From positions 62,001 to 126,000 of the forward strand of contig JAHBUV010000001.1 in the NCBI GenBank assembly GCA_019637915.1: DNA of 64,000 nucleotides, in the 5' to 3' direction. The stretch comes from Pseudobdellovibrionaceae bacterium. Its GTDB lineage: Bacteria; Bdellovibrionota; Bdellovibrionia; Bdellovibrionales; Bdellovibrionaceae. How positions within the stretch are numbered: the stretch's first letter is position 1; every line of letters starts with the position of its first letter. The notes under the pieces were generated by a model. That model was given only the letters and a program-made list of their open reading frames with translations. It did not search any database and had not been told where the DNA came from. This document shows positions 9,207 through 17,760 of this stretch, piece by piece. Position numbers and translations under genes: made by a program.

Positions 9207-9236
9207 GATCTGATATCGGATGCCCGATATCAGATC
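9207..9236. repeat. Perfect 13-bp inverted repeat after the RND gene
   Basis: GATCTGATATCGG and its exact reverse complement are separated by four bases (ATGC), ten bases after the pump stop codon. It could form a strong hairpin and end the efflux transcript, but no T-run follows on either side, so a Rho-independent terminator is not supported; a protein-binding site is possible. Confidence 0.55.
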
Positions 9237-9299
9237 CCTGAAGGGACGGGGCGAAGAGCGCTCCGGACCTTTGTCCATGGGCGGCATCCTCCTTGGAAA

Positions 9300-9330
9300 T
9301 CAATTGAAATTCAATTGAAAACCAATTGAA
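9300..9330. promoter_or_regulatory. Three CAATTGAA boxes at 11-bp spacing before the HiPIP gene
   Basis: CAATTGAA occurs at 9301, 9312 and 9323, exactly 11 bp apart, about one helical turn, 35-65 bp before the HiPIP start. The first two are extended as TCAATTGAA; each core CAATTG is itself palindromic. Phased repeats on one DNA face are typical of cooperative regulator binding. The regulator is unknown. Confidence 0.5.
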
Positions 9331-9365
9331 CGAGGAGCAAGGTAAGGGGACAGGAGGTCCTCACC

Positions 9366-9788
9366 ATGTCAGACAGCTCGTGCAACCGTCGTCGTTTTCT
9401 CGCCCAAGCCGGTCAATACTCCGCCCTGTTGATCGCGGGTCCCTTGTTCCTGCGCTTTTTTTCCAGTGAGGCCTCGGCCCAGGAGCGCCGTCGCGGCGGT
9501 GGTGGCAGCGCGGCCGGTGGGCCCGCGGAACTCGCCTGGCCCTTCGTGGTCCCCGGCAAAGACGCCGCGGCCGCCGTCAATTACGTCGAAGACAAAAGCA
9601 AAATGACCAAGAAAGAGCTGATGACGGATCGTCAGGGCGTGAAGTACGCCGATCAGCATTGCCACAACTGCGGATTCTACAAAAAGGTCGGCACCAAGGA
9701 CGGCAAAGAGGCCGGCACCTGCACGATCTTCGCGCAAAAACTGGTGGTCGGCGCCGGCTGGTGCGGCAGTTGGAATAAGAAGGCTTAG
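9366..9788 (+). CDS. Tat-exported high-potential iron-sulfur protein (HiPIP)
   Basis: A small 140-residue protein with an N-terminal twin-arginine signal (C-N-R-R-R-F-L, then a hydrophobic stretch ending near A-S-A), meaning it is folded with its cofactor before export. The C-terminal domain has Cys99, Cys102, Cys119 and Cys133 in C-x2-C-x16-C-x13-C spacing, the signature of HiPIPs, which carry one [4Fe-4S] cluster cycling between 3+ and 2+ at high potential. HiPIPs shuttle electrons in the periplasm, for example to a terminal oxidase or reaction centre. No partner redox gene is adjacent. An AGGAGG lies seven or so bases before the ATG. Its stop overlaps that of the convergent fadD gene. Confidence 0.92.
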   Translation: MSDSSCNRRRFLAQAGQYSALLIAGPLFLRFFSSEASAQERRRGGGGSAAGGPAELAWPFVVPGKDAAAAVNYVEDKSKMTKKELMTDRQGVKYADQHCHNCGFYKKVGTKDGKEAGTCTIFAQKLVVGAGWCGSWNKKA

Positions 9789-11446
9789 TCCCGGAGCGCG
9801 CGGCGCAGGATCTTGCCGACGTTGGTTTTCGGCAGCTCCGTGCGGAATTCCACGACTTTCGGGACTTTGTAACCGGTCAGGCTCTGCCGGGCCTGATCGA
9901 TCACATCCTGCTCCGTGAGGGCGGGATCTTTTTTGACCACCACCACTTTCACCGCCTCGCCGGAGTGCTCGTTGGGCACGCCGATGGCGGCCACTTCCAG
10001 GACGCCCGGGTGGGCGGCGATGGCTTCTTCCACCTCGTTCGGGTAAACGTTGAAGCCCGAAACGATGATCAGGTCTTTTTTGCGATCGACGATCTTGACG
10101 TAGCCTTCCGCATCCAGGGTGGCGACGTCGCCGGTGCGCAGCCAGCCGTCCTTATCGAGAACCTTGGCGGTCTCATCGGGGCGTTGCCAGTAACCCTTCA
10201 TCACCTGCGGCCCTTTGCAGCACAGTTCGCCGGGCTGGGAAGGGTCGCGGAGCGTGTTGCCGTCGTCGTCGATGAACTTGATGTCCGTGCCGGGCAGGGG
10301 CAGGCCGATGGTGCCGACCTTGTCGTTGCCGTCGATGGGGTTGCAGCACACGACGGGCGAGGCCTCGGTCAGGCCGTAACCCTCCACCAGGACGGATTTC
10401 GTGAGGCTCATCCAGCGCTCGCACACCGAGCGCTGCAGGGCCATGGCGCCGGCGACGCTGACTTTCAGCGCGCTGAAATCAATTTTGTTGAAGTCGGGAT
10501 GGTTCATCAGGGCGTTGAAGAGGGTGTTCACGCCGGACATGATGGTGAAACGGTGCGCGCGCATGTCCTTGATGAAGGCGGGGATGTCGCGCGGATTGGT
10601 GATCAGGATGTTGTGGGCCCCGTAGCGCATGAAGGCCAGGCAGTTCACCGTCAGCGAGAAGATGTGGTACATCGGCAGGGCCGTGATGGCGATCTCCCGG
10701 CCTTCCGAAAGCTTCGGTTTCATCCATTCGGCGATTTGCAGCATGTTCGAGATGATGTTCTTGTGCGTGAGCATGGCGCCTTTGGCGACGCCCGTGGTGC
10801 CGCCCGTGTACTGCAGGAAGGCGATGTCGTCGTGGTGGCAGTCGACTTTTTCCGGCGGGCGGCCGCCGCCGAGCTCGAGGGCCTGCCGGAAGGTGTAAGC
10901 CTGGGGAAGGTTGAACGGCGGCACCATTTTCTTGATGTATTTGACGACGCCGTTGACGACGAGGTTTTTCGGGAAGGGGCAGAGGTCGCCGACCTCGGTC
11001 ACCACCACGGATTCGATGTCGGTTTTTTTCAAGATCTGCTCGAGCAGATGCCCGTAATTCGCCAGAATCACGATGGCTTTCGCGCCCGAGTCCTTGAATT
11101 GGTGTTCCATCTCCTTGGCGGTGTAAAGCGGATTGGTGTTCACCACGATGAGGCCGGCCTTGAGGGCGCCGAAGGCCGCCACGGGGAACTGCAGGAGGTT
11201 CGGCATCTGGATGGCGATGCGGTCGCCTTTTTTCAGGCGCAGTTCGTGCTGCAGGAAGGACGCGAAGCGGTCGACCTTCCCGGCGAGCTCGTTGAAGCTC
11301 ATGGTGACGCCGAGATTGGTGAAAGCCGGCGCGGGCCCGTGGTGGCGCACGGCCTCTTCGTAAATGTCGAAGACCGACCGGTAGGTGTCCGGTTTGATGT
11401 CAGGGGCGACGGCGGCGGGGTATTTTTTGAGCCAGATTTTTTCCAT
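9785..11446 (-). CDS. fadD: Long-chain fatty-acid-CoA ligase
   Basis: A 553-residue ANL-superfamily enzyme that adenylates a fatty acid with ATP and transfers it to CoA. The AMP-binding P-loop reads Y-T-G-G-T-T-G-V-A-K-G-A near residue 215, followed by M-L-T-H-K-N; later come E-G-Y-G-L-T-E-A-S-P, W-L-R-T-G-D-V and the hinge region D-R-K-K-D-L-I-I-V-S-G-F-N-V-Y-P-N-E-V-E, and the C-terminal catalytic lysine in T-N-V-G-K-I-L-R-R. Length and motif order match FadD. Long in-frame extension upstream of the ATG at 11446 is not homologous to the family. It feeds the beta-oxidation genes at 30.5-34 kb and 38.5-43.5 kb. Confidence 0.94.
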   Translation of the reverse strand: MEKIWLKKYPAAVAPDIKPDTYRSVFDIYEEAVRHHGPAPAFTNLGVTMSFNELAGKVDRFASFLQHELRLKKGDRIAIQMPNLLQFPVAAFGALKAGLIVVNTNPLYTAKEMEHQFKDSGAKAIVILANYGHLLEQILKKTDIESVVVTEVGDLCPFPKNLVVNGVVKYIKKMVPPFNLPQAYTFRQALELGGGRPPEKVDCHHDDIAFLQYTGGTTGVAKGAMLTHKNIISNMLQIAEWMKPKLSEGREIAITALPMYHIFSLTVNCLAFMRYGAHNILITNPRDIPAFIKDMRAHRFTIMSGVNTLFNALMNHPDFNKIDFSALKVSVAGAMALQRSVCERWMSLTKSVLVEGYGLTEASPVVCCNPIDGNDKVGTIGLPLPGTDIKFIDDDGNTLRDPSQPGELCCKGPQVMKGYWQRPDETAKVLDKDGWLRTGDVATLDAEGYVKIVDRKKDLIIVSGFNVYPNEVEEAIAAHPGVLEVAAIGVPNEHSGEAVKVVVVKKDPALTEQDVIDQARQSLTGYKVPKVVEFRTELPKTNVGKILRRALRD

Positions 11447-11533
11447 ACGGAAATCATAGGCGTTGAGCGAGGGGGAACCAAGTTTTTTTCCGTCAGGGTT
11501 GAATTCACGCGGTGGAACGTCTTTAATCTTGTC

Positions 11534-12748
11534 ATGAGATTCGCATGGGTCCTGCTTTTCATCGCGGCGCTGACGGGGACGGGCTGTTCCCGTTGCAGCC
11601 CGCCGCCGCCCGTGGAAGGAGAGCGGTCGGATCCGCGCCCCGTTCCGCCGCCGGAAGCCCGGGCGGCGCCGAAAGCGGTCCGCGATCCGCGCCTGCTGCA
11701 AATGGTGAAACTCAGCGTGCAGGCGGATCAGATCCTGCGCGAAGCCTGGTGGGTGCTGGCCGGGGAAAAACTCCCCGCGCCGCGCTCGGTGTTCGGCAAG
11801 GTGCAAAGAGCCGCCTTGCTCCGGCTGGACGGACGTTTGGCGACGAAAAATGTTTTCCGCTGCGATCGCTATGAAATGAAAATCACCGAAAAGCCCTCCT
11901 GGTCGGCGACCCTGGCGGAAACTTGCGTGAAAAATTCGCCGCGCGAATTCGCCGTCTGGACGCTGGAATCGCCGACCTCGGCGCGGGTGGAGTTTTCGCC
12001 GCAGCACCTCGAGGAGGTTCTGGGTCTGGGGACCTCGGTCTACGGCCGCCGCCTGACCTGCCGTCTGCGCTGGAGCGGCGAGGCTGTGCTCGACCACTTG
12101 AGTTGCCCCCAGTGGGAGCAGGATCGCCGGCATCAACTGCTGCGCCTGGAGGTTTTCGAATACAAACGCGAGGGCCAGGCCCTGCTGCGTTTGCGCGGCC
12201 GGATCCTCGAGAATCTGCAGCCGGTGAAAAAGATCGAAGCCGACGTCCCCCTCGAGGGGAAAATCGTCGTGACGGAGACGGAGCTGGCACCGCCGATCGC
12301 TGTTCCCGCCGCGCCCGTGAAAACCGCGACGCCGAATCCGCCGCCGAAAGCCCTCGACGGGGGCGTGGCCGGCCATCGCGGGCAGGCCGCGCCGGCCGCG
12401 AAGTCCGTGCGCCGGGGGGCGCCCGCGCAAGGCCGTCCCGGCGCCCGCAACGCGGATCTGCCGGCGCGCGGGGAATCCCCCGCTCCGGGGCAAAGCCCGT
12501 CGCCGGCGCTGGTGCCGGTGCTGGATCCGACCACGGGACAGATGATTTTCGTGCCGCCCGGGATGATCCCGGCGGACGCGATGCCCACCGACATGATTCC
12601 CGTGCCGATGAACGGAGTTCCCGGCTGGCCGGGCGACGAGCCCCCCGAGGCCACGCCCCCTTTGGCGGAGCCGGAGTTCATCGAGGAGGGCGGCGTGCGG
12701 CCCTTGCCGCCGGAGCCGCCCCCTGAAGCGCCGCCCGGTGGCCGGTGA
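11534..12748 (+). CDS. Proline-rich lipoprotein of unknown function
   Basis: A 404-residue protein beginning with a lipoprotein signal (A-A-L-T-G-T-G-C, lipidated Cys at about residue 18). Residues 40-250 form a mixed alpha/beta domain with four cysteines and no recognised family; residues 255-404 are low-complexity Pro/Ala/Gly-rich, with repeated P-x-P patterns and a Met-Pro-rich stretch (I-P-A-D-A-M-P-T-D-M-I-P-V-P-M). The tail could span periplasm or peptidoglycan. It diverges from fadD and is followed 28 bp later by bcp on the same strand. No function can be assigned. Confidence 0.75.
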   Translation: MRFAWVLLFIAALTGTGCSRCSPPPPVEGERSDPRPVPPPEARAAPKAVRDPRLLQMVKLSVQADQILREAWWVLAGEKLPAPRSVFGKVQRAALLRLDGRLATKNVFRCDRYEMKITEKPSWSATLAETCVKNSPREFAVWTLESPTSARVEFSPQHLEEVLGLGTSVYGRRLTCRLRWSGEAVLDHLSCPQWEQDRRHQLLRLEVFEYKREGQALLRLRGRILENLQPVKKIEADVPLEGKIVVTETELAPPIAVPAAPVKTATPNPPPKALDGGVAGHRGQAAPAAKSVRRGAPAQGRPGARNADLPARGESPAPGQSPSPALVPVLDPTTGQMIFVPPGMIPADAMPTDMIPVPMNGVPGWPGDEPPEATPPLAEPEFIEEGGVRPLPPEPPPEAPPGGR

Positions 12749-12776
12749 AGCCCTCTTTTTTTGAAAGGATGTGACA

Positions 12777-13265
12777 ATGGCCGCGAAAAAAACCGCTGTT
12801 TTGGGAAAGATCGTTCCGGATTTCACCCTGCCTTCGTCGGCGGGGGAGGATTTCGTTTTGTCCGGGCATCGCGGCGGCCCGGTGATCCTTTATTTCTACC
12901 CGAAGGACAACACGCCCGGCTGCACGCTTGAGGGGCAGGAGTTCAACAAGCTCCTGGCGTCTTTCAAAAAACTCAACGCCACGGTCCTGGGCGTGTCGCG
13001 GGATTCGTTGAAGTCCCACGGCAAGTTCATCGATCAATGCGGTTTTCGTTTCGACCTGCTGTCGGACGCGGAGGAGGAGGCCTGCGGCCTTTTCGACGTG
13101 ATCCGCGAGAAGAACATGTACGGGAAAAAAGTCCTGGGCGTGGAGCGCAGCACGTTTTTGATCGATGCCGAGGGCCGGCTCGCGGCGGAGTGGCGCAAGG
13201 TCAAGGCCGCCGGTCACGCCGCCGAGGTTCTGGAGAAACTCAAGTCGCTGACGAAGTCGAAGTGA
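12777..13265 (+). CDS. bcp: Peroxiredoxin, Bcp/PrxQ subfamily
   Basis: A thioredoxin-fold thiol peroxidase reducing hydrogen peroxide and organic hydroperoxides. F-Y-P-K-D-N-T-P-G-C-T places the peroxidatic cysteine at residue 49. The resolving cysteine found five residues later in many Bcp proteins is replaced by Gln54; Cys residues in Q-C-G-F-R-F and E-A-C-G-L-F could substitute, or the enzyme may be a 1-Cys type. GAAAGGA lies seven bases before the ATG at 12777; the GTG at 12771 is too close to it. The 3' end overlaps the convergent tryptophan dioxygenase gene by 26 bp. Cytoplasmic, no signal. Confidence 0.92.
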   Translation: MAAKKTAVLGKIVPDFTLPSSAGEDFVLSGHRGGPVILYFYPKDNTPGCTLEGQEFNKLLASFKKLNATVLGVSRDSLKSHGKFIDQCGFRFDLLSDAEEEACGLFDVIREKNMYGKKVLGVERSTFLIDAEGRLAAEWRKVKAAGHAAEVLEKLKSLTKSK

Positions 13266-14334
13266 AGTCCATGCGTTGGCGCAGGTCCTCCGGCAGCGGC
13301 GGGATCTTCGAGCGCGGGATCAGGTAGGTCGCCAGGCGCATGAAATCGCCGAAAATCTTGTGACGGTCGGCGGTCTCTTTCAGGTAGTCGTGGCCGGAGC
13401 TGCCGCCGGTGCCGATCTTGCGGCCGAGCATGCGCGACACCATCTGCGCGTGGCGGTTGCGCCAGCTCGTCATGACCTCGTCCAGATCCAGGAGCAGGGA
13501 CAGCAGGCGGAAGGGCTGCTGCAAGATCGGCTCGTCGCGATAGATCTGGATGAAGAGGGCGGCGTGCACCGCCGGCGCCGACAGGCGGAATTGCCCGGCC
13601 TGGCGCAGTTCCTCGAAGGACTTGCGGTCGAAGAGCGACTGGAAGGTCGTCATCGTCAGGTCGTTCATCTTGAGGTTGCGCTCTTTTTCCTGCGGCGTCA
13701 GGCGGGGGCTTTCCTCGACGACCTGGCGGTCTTCCGCCAGCATTTCCATCACGGCGTTTTTGTAGATCATCCAGAAGTCGAAGTTCTTGCTCTGCAGGAA
13801 GGGCGTGCGCTCCAGCCACTTTTCGACGAGATCGTGCAGGGACGGCTGCTCCAGGGCGGCCTTGACGCTCTCCTGCTGGGCGGGCGGCAGGTGCGTGTAG
13901 AACGGCATCTGATTGTAGAGCAGGCGGTCGTTTTCCCGCAGGCCCAGTTTGGTTTCGATCAGGCGGAACTGCACGCTTTGAAACCCCGAGGCCGGATAGA
14001 GGACGTCGCGGAAATCGAGGAAATCCAGGGGCGTCATGGTTTCCAGGATGTCCACCTGGCCGATGGAGAATTTCAGGATGTCGACGATGCGGCTGAGGCG
14101 GTGGATGGCCGTGCCCAGGTTGCGCTCCGGCACGGGGTTGGCGTTCAGGCTTTCGCGGACGCTGTCGAGCTCGAAGAGGATTTGCTTGAACCAAAGTTCA
14201 TAAGTTTGGTGGACGGTGATGAAGAGCATCTCGTCGTGGGCCGGCTGTCCCACCTCGCGGCTGCGCAGGTGCTGGGCGTTGAGCAGGTCGTTGAGGCGCA
14301 GGTAATCGTGGTAGTGGACCGGCGGGTGTTTCAT
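13240..14334 (-). CDS. kynA: Tryptophan 2,3-dioxygenase
   Basis: A haem enzyme opening the indole ring of L-tryptophan to N-formylkynurenine. Family motifs are intact: Y-x-D-Y-L-x-L-N-D-L-L near the N-terminus; H-D-E-M-L-F-I-T-V-H-Q-T-Y-E-L-W-F-K-Q with substrate-contacting residues; R-N-R-H with the likely axial haem histidine; and G-T-G-G-S-S-G-H-D-Y-L close to the end. At 364 residues it is longer than the usual 280 because of an internal insertion. Its start overlaps the stop of the upstream ureohydrolase gene by four bases, so they are co-translated. No kynurenine formamidase or kynureninase is in the window. Confidence 0.95.
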   Translation of the reverse strand: MKHPPVHYHDYLRLNDLLNAQHLRSREVGQPAHDEMLFITVHQTYELWFKQILFELDSVRESLNANPVPERNLGTAIHRLSRIVDILKFSIGQVDILETMTPLDFLDFRDVLYPASGFQSVQFRLIETKLGLRENDRLLYNQMPFYTHLPPAQQESVKAALEQPSLHDLVEKWLERTPFLQSKNFDFWMIYKNAVMEMLAEDRQVVEESPRLTPQEKERNLKMNDLTMTTFQSLFDRKSFEELRQAGQFRLSAPAVHAALFIQIYRDEPILQQPFRLLSLLLDLDEVMTSWRNRHAQMVSRMLGRKIGTGGSSGHDYLKETADRHKIFGDFMRLATYLIPRSKIPPLPEDLRQRMDFTSTSSAT

Positions 14335-15296
14335 CGGGGCGTCTCCTTGCTCGAGCCCCGCGACAGAAAGTCGTGGGCGAAAAGAGCGGCGAGTTTCGAG
14401 GTGCGGTCGTCCTGATCGAGGGGTGGGGACACTTCGTACAAGCCCAGCCCGCGCACATCAAAGAGTTGATAAAGCCGCCGCAAGGCCTGGGTCACGCTCA
14501 CCGGCGACAGACCCCAGGCCCAGGACTGCGAACAGCCCGGCGCGGCCTCCGAATTCAAGGCGTCGATATCCAAACTGATGAACAGCTCTTGCCCGCGGCG
14601 GGCGGCGGCCCAGCTGTCCAGGCGCGTGAGCAGGCCCGCGCTGTCCGGGGTTTCGAAAGATCCCCAGAGCTCGGCGCCTCGGGAACGGGCCCAGGCCCAG
14701 TGCTCGCGGCTGTTGCATTGCGGTTGCAGACCGATCTCGAGGAAATCGAAGCGTCCGTGGAATTCCTCGATCAGGCGACGAAAGGGCGTGCCGCTGTGAA
14801 AGCCGTGATCAGCGGGGCGCACGTCCAGGTGCGCGTCGAAATTCACCACGACGGGTCGGCGTCCTTCGCGGGCGTAAGCCTGCAAAAAAGCGGCGCTGTC
14901 CGGGAAGCCATAGTCATGACCTCCGCCGAAGGACAAGGTGCGATCGCCTCGGGCATGCGCCTCGTGGGCGGCTTCGCGGGCCCGGCGGTGACGTTCCGCC
15001 AGATCCGCCGGCGCGGTCAGCAGGTTGCCGCGATCCCACAGCGCCGGCGGGGCGGTGTCCACGTCCACGGCCGGGGTCATGCGGTAAAGAAAGCGGCGGA
15101 TGCGGTCCGGGGCCTGGGCCGCGCCGGGACGGCCGCCGTTCAGGCGGATGCCTTCGTCATCGGGCCAGCCGAACAGTTGCACCAGGGAGCCGGAGTGAGC
15201 GGGACGGGCGGTGAGCACCCGTTCCCCCCAGCGGGGATCGGCGGGATCCTGTCGGCTGAAGAGCAGATTCGGATCGACGGCCTGAAAGTGAGCCAT
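14331..15296 (-). CDS. Arginase/formimidoylglutamase-family ureohydrolase
   Basis: A binuclear-manganese amidinohydrolase. Metal ligands are visible in order: G-G-G-H-D, N-F-D-A-H-L-D-V-R and S-L-D-I-D-A-L-N. Family members hydrolyse arginine, agmatine or formimidoylglutamate; the S-G-T-P-F-R segment and overall 321-residue length suit the formimidoylglutamase side, but substrate cannot be fixed from sequence. The gene begins three bases after the stop of a secreted protein gene and overlaps kynA by four bases, so it is the middle member of an operon with tryptophan dioxygenase. It could serve histidine degradation or, speculatively, act on N-formylkynurenine or a related amide. Confidence 0.85.
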   Translation of the reverse strand: MAHFQAVDPNLLFSRQDPADPRWGERVLTARPAHSGSLVQLFGWPDDEGIRLNGGRPGAAQAPDRIRRFLYRMTPAVDVDTAPPALWDRGNLLTAPADLAERHRRAREAAHEAHARGDRTLSFGGGHDYGFPDSAAFLQAYAREGRRPVVVNFDAHLDVRPADHGFHSGTPFRRLIEEFHGRFDFLEIGLQPQCNSREHWAWARSRGAELWGSFETPDSAGLLTRLDSWAAARRGQELFISLDIDALNSEAAPGCSQSWAWGLSPVSVTQALRRLYQLFDVRGLGLYEVSPPLDQDDRTSKLAALFAHDFLSRGSSKETPR

Positions 15297-15299
15297 TTG

Positions 15300-15905
15300 T
15301 TATTGAACCAGCTTTTGCAGCCGGAGCTCTTCCGTCACGCGGCCCGTTTCGGGATCGGTGACCCGCAGGGAGGCTTTGTTGTTTTCCAGGTCCATGAAGG
15401 CCAGGCGGGATTTTTTCCCGTCCGAGAACATCATGGCCCACTCCCGGCCTTGCGTCGGCACCAGGTAGTACTTGAACTGACGGCGGTCGGACAGAAAGCC
15501 GGAGAGATCCAAGGGCAGGGTCAGGGAGTAGATATTCACGTCGGAGTAGGATTGAAAATTGATGAAGCCGGCGGAGCTCGTGCTGCTCCACAGGCCGATC
15601 AGGCGGCGCAGGCCCACGAGGTCGATGGTGTCCACCACGACGCGGCCGGCTTCATGGTCCAGCTGCGCTTTGGCCATCAGGAAATCGCCGTCCTCCAGGC
15701 GATCCAAGGATTTTTGCACTTGAGGCTCGGTGGCGGAGAGCCGGTAGAAACGGCCGATGCTGTTGTTCAAAGTGACGAGGACTTCCGCCCCGTAGTGGTG
15801 GATGAAACCTTGAACGGGCTCCGTGGACGGGTTTGCCGTCGCGAGGGACGGAGAAACCGCGAAGCCCAGGGCCGCCGTGAGGATGAGAGCAAACATTCGA
15901 GCCAT
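15300..15905 (-). CDS. Secreted protein of unknown function
   Basis: A protein of about 200 residues with a signal peptide (hydrophobic run ending near L-A-T-A). The mature part contains E-V-L-V-T-L-N-N-S-I-G-R-F-Y-R-L-S and D-G-D-F-L-M-A-K-A-Q-L-D, and looks beta-rich; no cysteines follow the signal and no catalytic motif is recognisable. The start is uncertain: no good ribosome-binding site precedes the ATG at 15905, the ATG at 15896 or a TTG at 15941. It is the first gene of the operon with the ureohydrolase and kynA (three-base spacing). A periplasmic protein in an amino-acid catabolism operon is unusual; its role there is unknown. Confidence 0.65.
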   Translation of the reverse strand: MARMFALILTAALGFAVSPSLATANPSTEPVQGFIHHYGAEVLVTLNNSIGRFYRLSATEPQVQKSLDRLEDGDFLMAKAQLDHEAGRVVVDTIDLVGLRRLIGLWSSTSSAGFINFQSYSDVNIYSLTLPLDLSGFLSDRRQFKYYLVPTQGREWAMMFSDGKKSRLAFMDLENNKASLRVTDPETGRVTEELRLQKLVQ

Positions 15906-16112
15906 CAAAAGCAAGGAACATGATTTTCGGAATGGGGTCAAACAGGAAAAAAGCGCTGATGACTCATTGGGTTAGGTGTGCTGAAAGAAGCGACAATTTT
16001 TTCGGCGCCGAAGGATTAAAATTCTTTTATCAAAATGCAAAATCTGTCTAAAATCACAATGTGAGGAATGAGAGATTCAACGGGGCATCAGCCTCAGACA
16101 AAAGGAGTTGTG

Positions 16113-16685
16113 ATGAAAAAGATTTTGATTGCCAGCGTGATGATGATGGCCTTCGGTTCGTCGGCCTGGGCGGCGCGCGGCGGCGGTGATTCGGGGATCT
16201 ACCTGGGTCTCGGCTTGAACTACAGCACGGCCAAAGTCGATGTCACGGTGGCGGGCGGAACGCCGACGGAAGGCAAGAGCTCGCAAACCAACACCGATCT
16301 CGGTTTGGGCTACATCTTTTCGAGCGGCCTTTACCTTGGCGTGGCCATGGACTCGATGAGCGGCGAGAGCGGCGGCGACAAGCCGAAGTCCTCGGCCATG
16401 GGTCTGTCCCTGGGTTATATGGGTCGCGGATTCCTCTTCCACGCCCACTATTTCCTCAGCGGATCCTATGATGCGAACGACACGACGAAATGGTCGTCGG
16501 GTTCGGGCATCGGCGTGAACCTCGGTTACCTGTTCAACGTCGCCGGCAACTTCCACCTGGGCGGCGGCATTGCTTACCGCTCCCTGGAGTTCAAGAAGTT
16601 GAAAGCCAATGACGTGGACGTGGACGATTCTTCGGCCAAAGTCACCACGACCGAGCCGCGTCTGCTGTTCGCTTTCGTGTTCTAA
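16113..16685 (+). CDS. Small outer-membrane beta-barrel protein
   Basis: A 190-residue protein with a signal peptide (ending S-A-W-A). The mature part alternates hydrophobic and polar residues in about eight strands, for example G-I-Y-L-G-L-G-L-N-Y, D-L-G-L-G-Y-I-F, A-M-G-L-S-L-G-Y and I-G-V-N-L-G-Y-L-F, with Gly/Ser/Asp-rich loops. It ends in phenylalanine (L-L-F-A-F-V-F), the signal recognised by the Bam machinery. This matches OmpA/OmpW-sized eight-stranded barrels. AAAGGAG lies seven bases before the ATG at 16113. It is monocistronic and converges on queG. Confidence 0.82.
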   Translation: MKKILIASVMMMAFGSSAWAARGGGDSGIYLGLGLNYSTAKVDVTVAGGTPTEGKSSQTNTDLGLGYIFSSGLYLGVAMDSMSGESGGDKPKSSAMGLSLGYMGRGFLFHAHYFLSGSYDANDTTKWSSGSGIGVNLGYLFNVAGNFHLGGGIAYRSLEFKKLKANDVDVDDSSAKVTTTEPRLLFAFVF

Positions 16686-16689
16686 GAGT

Positions 16690-17760
16690 TCAATGCGGGG
16701 GCGTCGCTTCGGCGGCGCCCAGCTTGTTTAAAGCCCAGCGCGCCAGCTCCCCCAGGCGCTCGTGATCCTGCAGCGCCTCGATCTCCGGCCGGAGAACGTC
16801 GAGGCCCCGGTGGGCGGCCACCATCAAAGCATTGCGTTTCAATCCGAAAGGCCCGGCCCGCAGCAAGGGGCTGCCTTGGAAAAGCCGTTCCAGTCCTTTG
16901 CCGCTTGAGGTGAGGATGCGGCGCAATTCCTCCAGCAGCAGGACCTCCTCGTCCCATTCGATGTTCGCTAAAATTTGTTGATCGCGGGCGCTGGGGCGGA
17001 AGGGCTTCTGGTTCCAGGGGCAGACGCTCTGGCACAGATCGCAGCCGAAGAACCAGTCTCCCCACTTGTCGCGCAGCTCCTCCGGGGGAAGCTGCCGCGA
17101 TTCAATGCTGAGATAGGACAGGCAGCGGCGGGCGTCGAGTTTCCGCGGCTCCACCAGGGCCTGGGTGGGGCAGACATCCAGGCAGCGCGTGCAGGTGCCG
17201 CAGAAGTCCAGCAGTGGCGCCGCTTCATCCCCGAACTCGAGGCTGGTGAGGATCTCCCCCAGCAGGAAAAAGCTGCCGGCCTTGGGATGGATGACGCAGG
17301 TGTTTTTGCCCACCCAACCCAGGCCGGCGCGCACGGCGAGATCGCGCTCGAGCAGGGGCGACGAATCGGTGTGGGCCTCGAACTCGGCCTCGGGGAATTT
17401 TTCTTTCAGGCGCGGGATCAGGGCGCGCAGGCGGTCGCGGAACCAGAAGTGGTAATCCGCGCCGTGGGCGTAGCTCGCGATGCGCAAAGGGGATCGGGAC
17501 CACTCCCGCGGCTCCGGATGGGGGCGGTAGGGGACGGCGAACACCAGGGCGCTGCGTGCGAAGGGGAAGCGGCTTTGGGGATTTTCTTTCACCGGCAGAT
17601 GCTCTTCGAGGTATTTCATCTCGCCGTGGCGGTTTTCCGCCAGCCACTGCCGGTAGAGATCGAGGCTCAGGGGTTTTTCCAAAGGGCTCCAGCCGGCCAG
17701 GGAAAATCCCTGTTCGTTTTTGAGTTCCTCGAGAAAGGCCTTCAGTTCGCCGGCGGTCAT
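16690..17760 (-). CDS. queG: Epoxyqueuosine reductase
   Basis: The last enzyme of queuosine synthesis, reducing epoxyqueuosine to queuosine in the wobble position of tRNAs with GUN anticodons, using cobalamin and two [4Fe-4S] clusters. Cluster motifs are C-G-T-C-T-R-C-L-D-V-C-P and C-D-L-C-Q-S-V-C-P-W; between them R-R-C-L-S-Y-L-S-I-E is a family hallmark, and S-Y-A-H-G-A-D-Y-H lies in the cobalamin-binding half. Two candidate starts exist, ATG at 17760 and ATG at 17778; both fall in a perfect palindrome shared with the divergent cca gene, and neither has a strong Shine-Dalgarno sequence. QueD-like genes at 49.4-50.3 kb belong to the same pathway family. Confidence 0.95.
   Translation of the reverse strand: MTAGELKAFLEELKNEQGFSLAGWSPLEKPLSLDLYRQWLAENRHGEMKYLEEHLPVKENPQSRFPFARSALVFAVPYRPHPEPREWSRSPLRIASYAHGADYHFWFRDRLRALIPRLKEKFPEAEFEAHTDSSPLLERDLAVRAGLGWVGKNTCVIHPKAGSFFLLGEILTSLEFGDEAAPLLDFCGTCTRCLDVCPTQALVEPRKLDARRCLSYLSIESRQLPPEELRDKWGDWFFGCDLCQSVCPWNQKPFRPSARDQQILANIEWDEEVLLLEELRRILTSSGKGLERLFQGSPLLRAGPFGLKRNALMVAAHRGLDVLRPEIEALQDHERLGELARWALNKLGAAEATPPH

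Noticed and set aside
9207-9236. Terminator after the RND gene
   Set aside because: The stem is perfect, but no T-run follows on either strand, so it is listed only as an inverted repeat.
11447-12826. N-terminal extension of FadD
   Set aside because: The long in-frame region upstream of 11446 overlaps a divergent lipoprotein gene with a clear signal and has no match to the ligase family.
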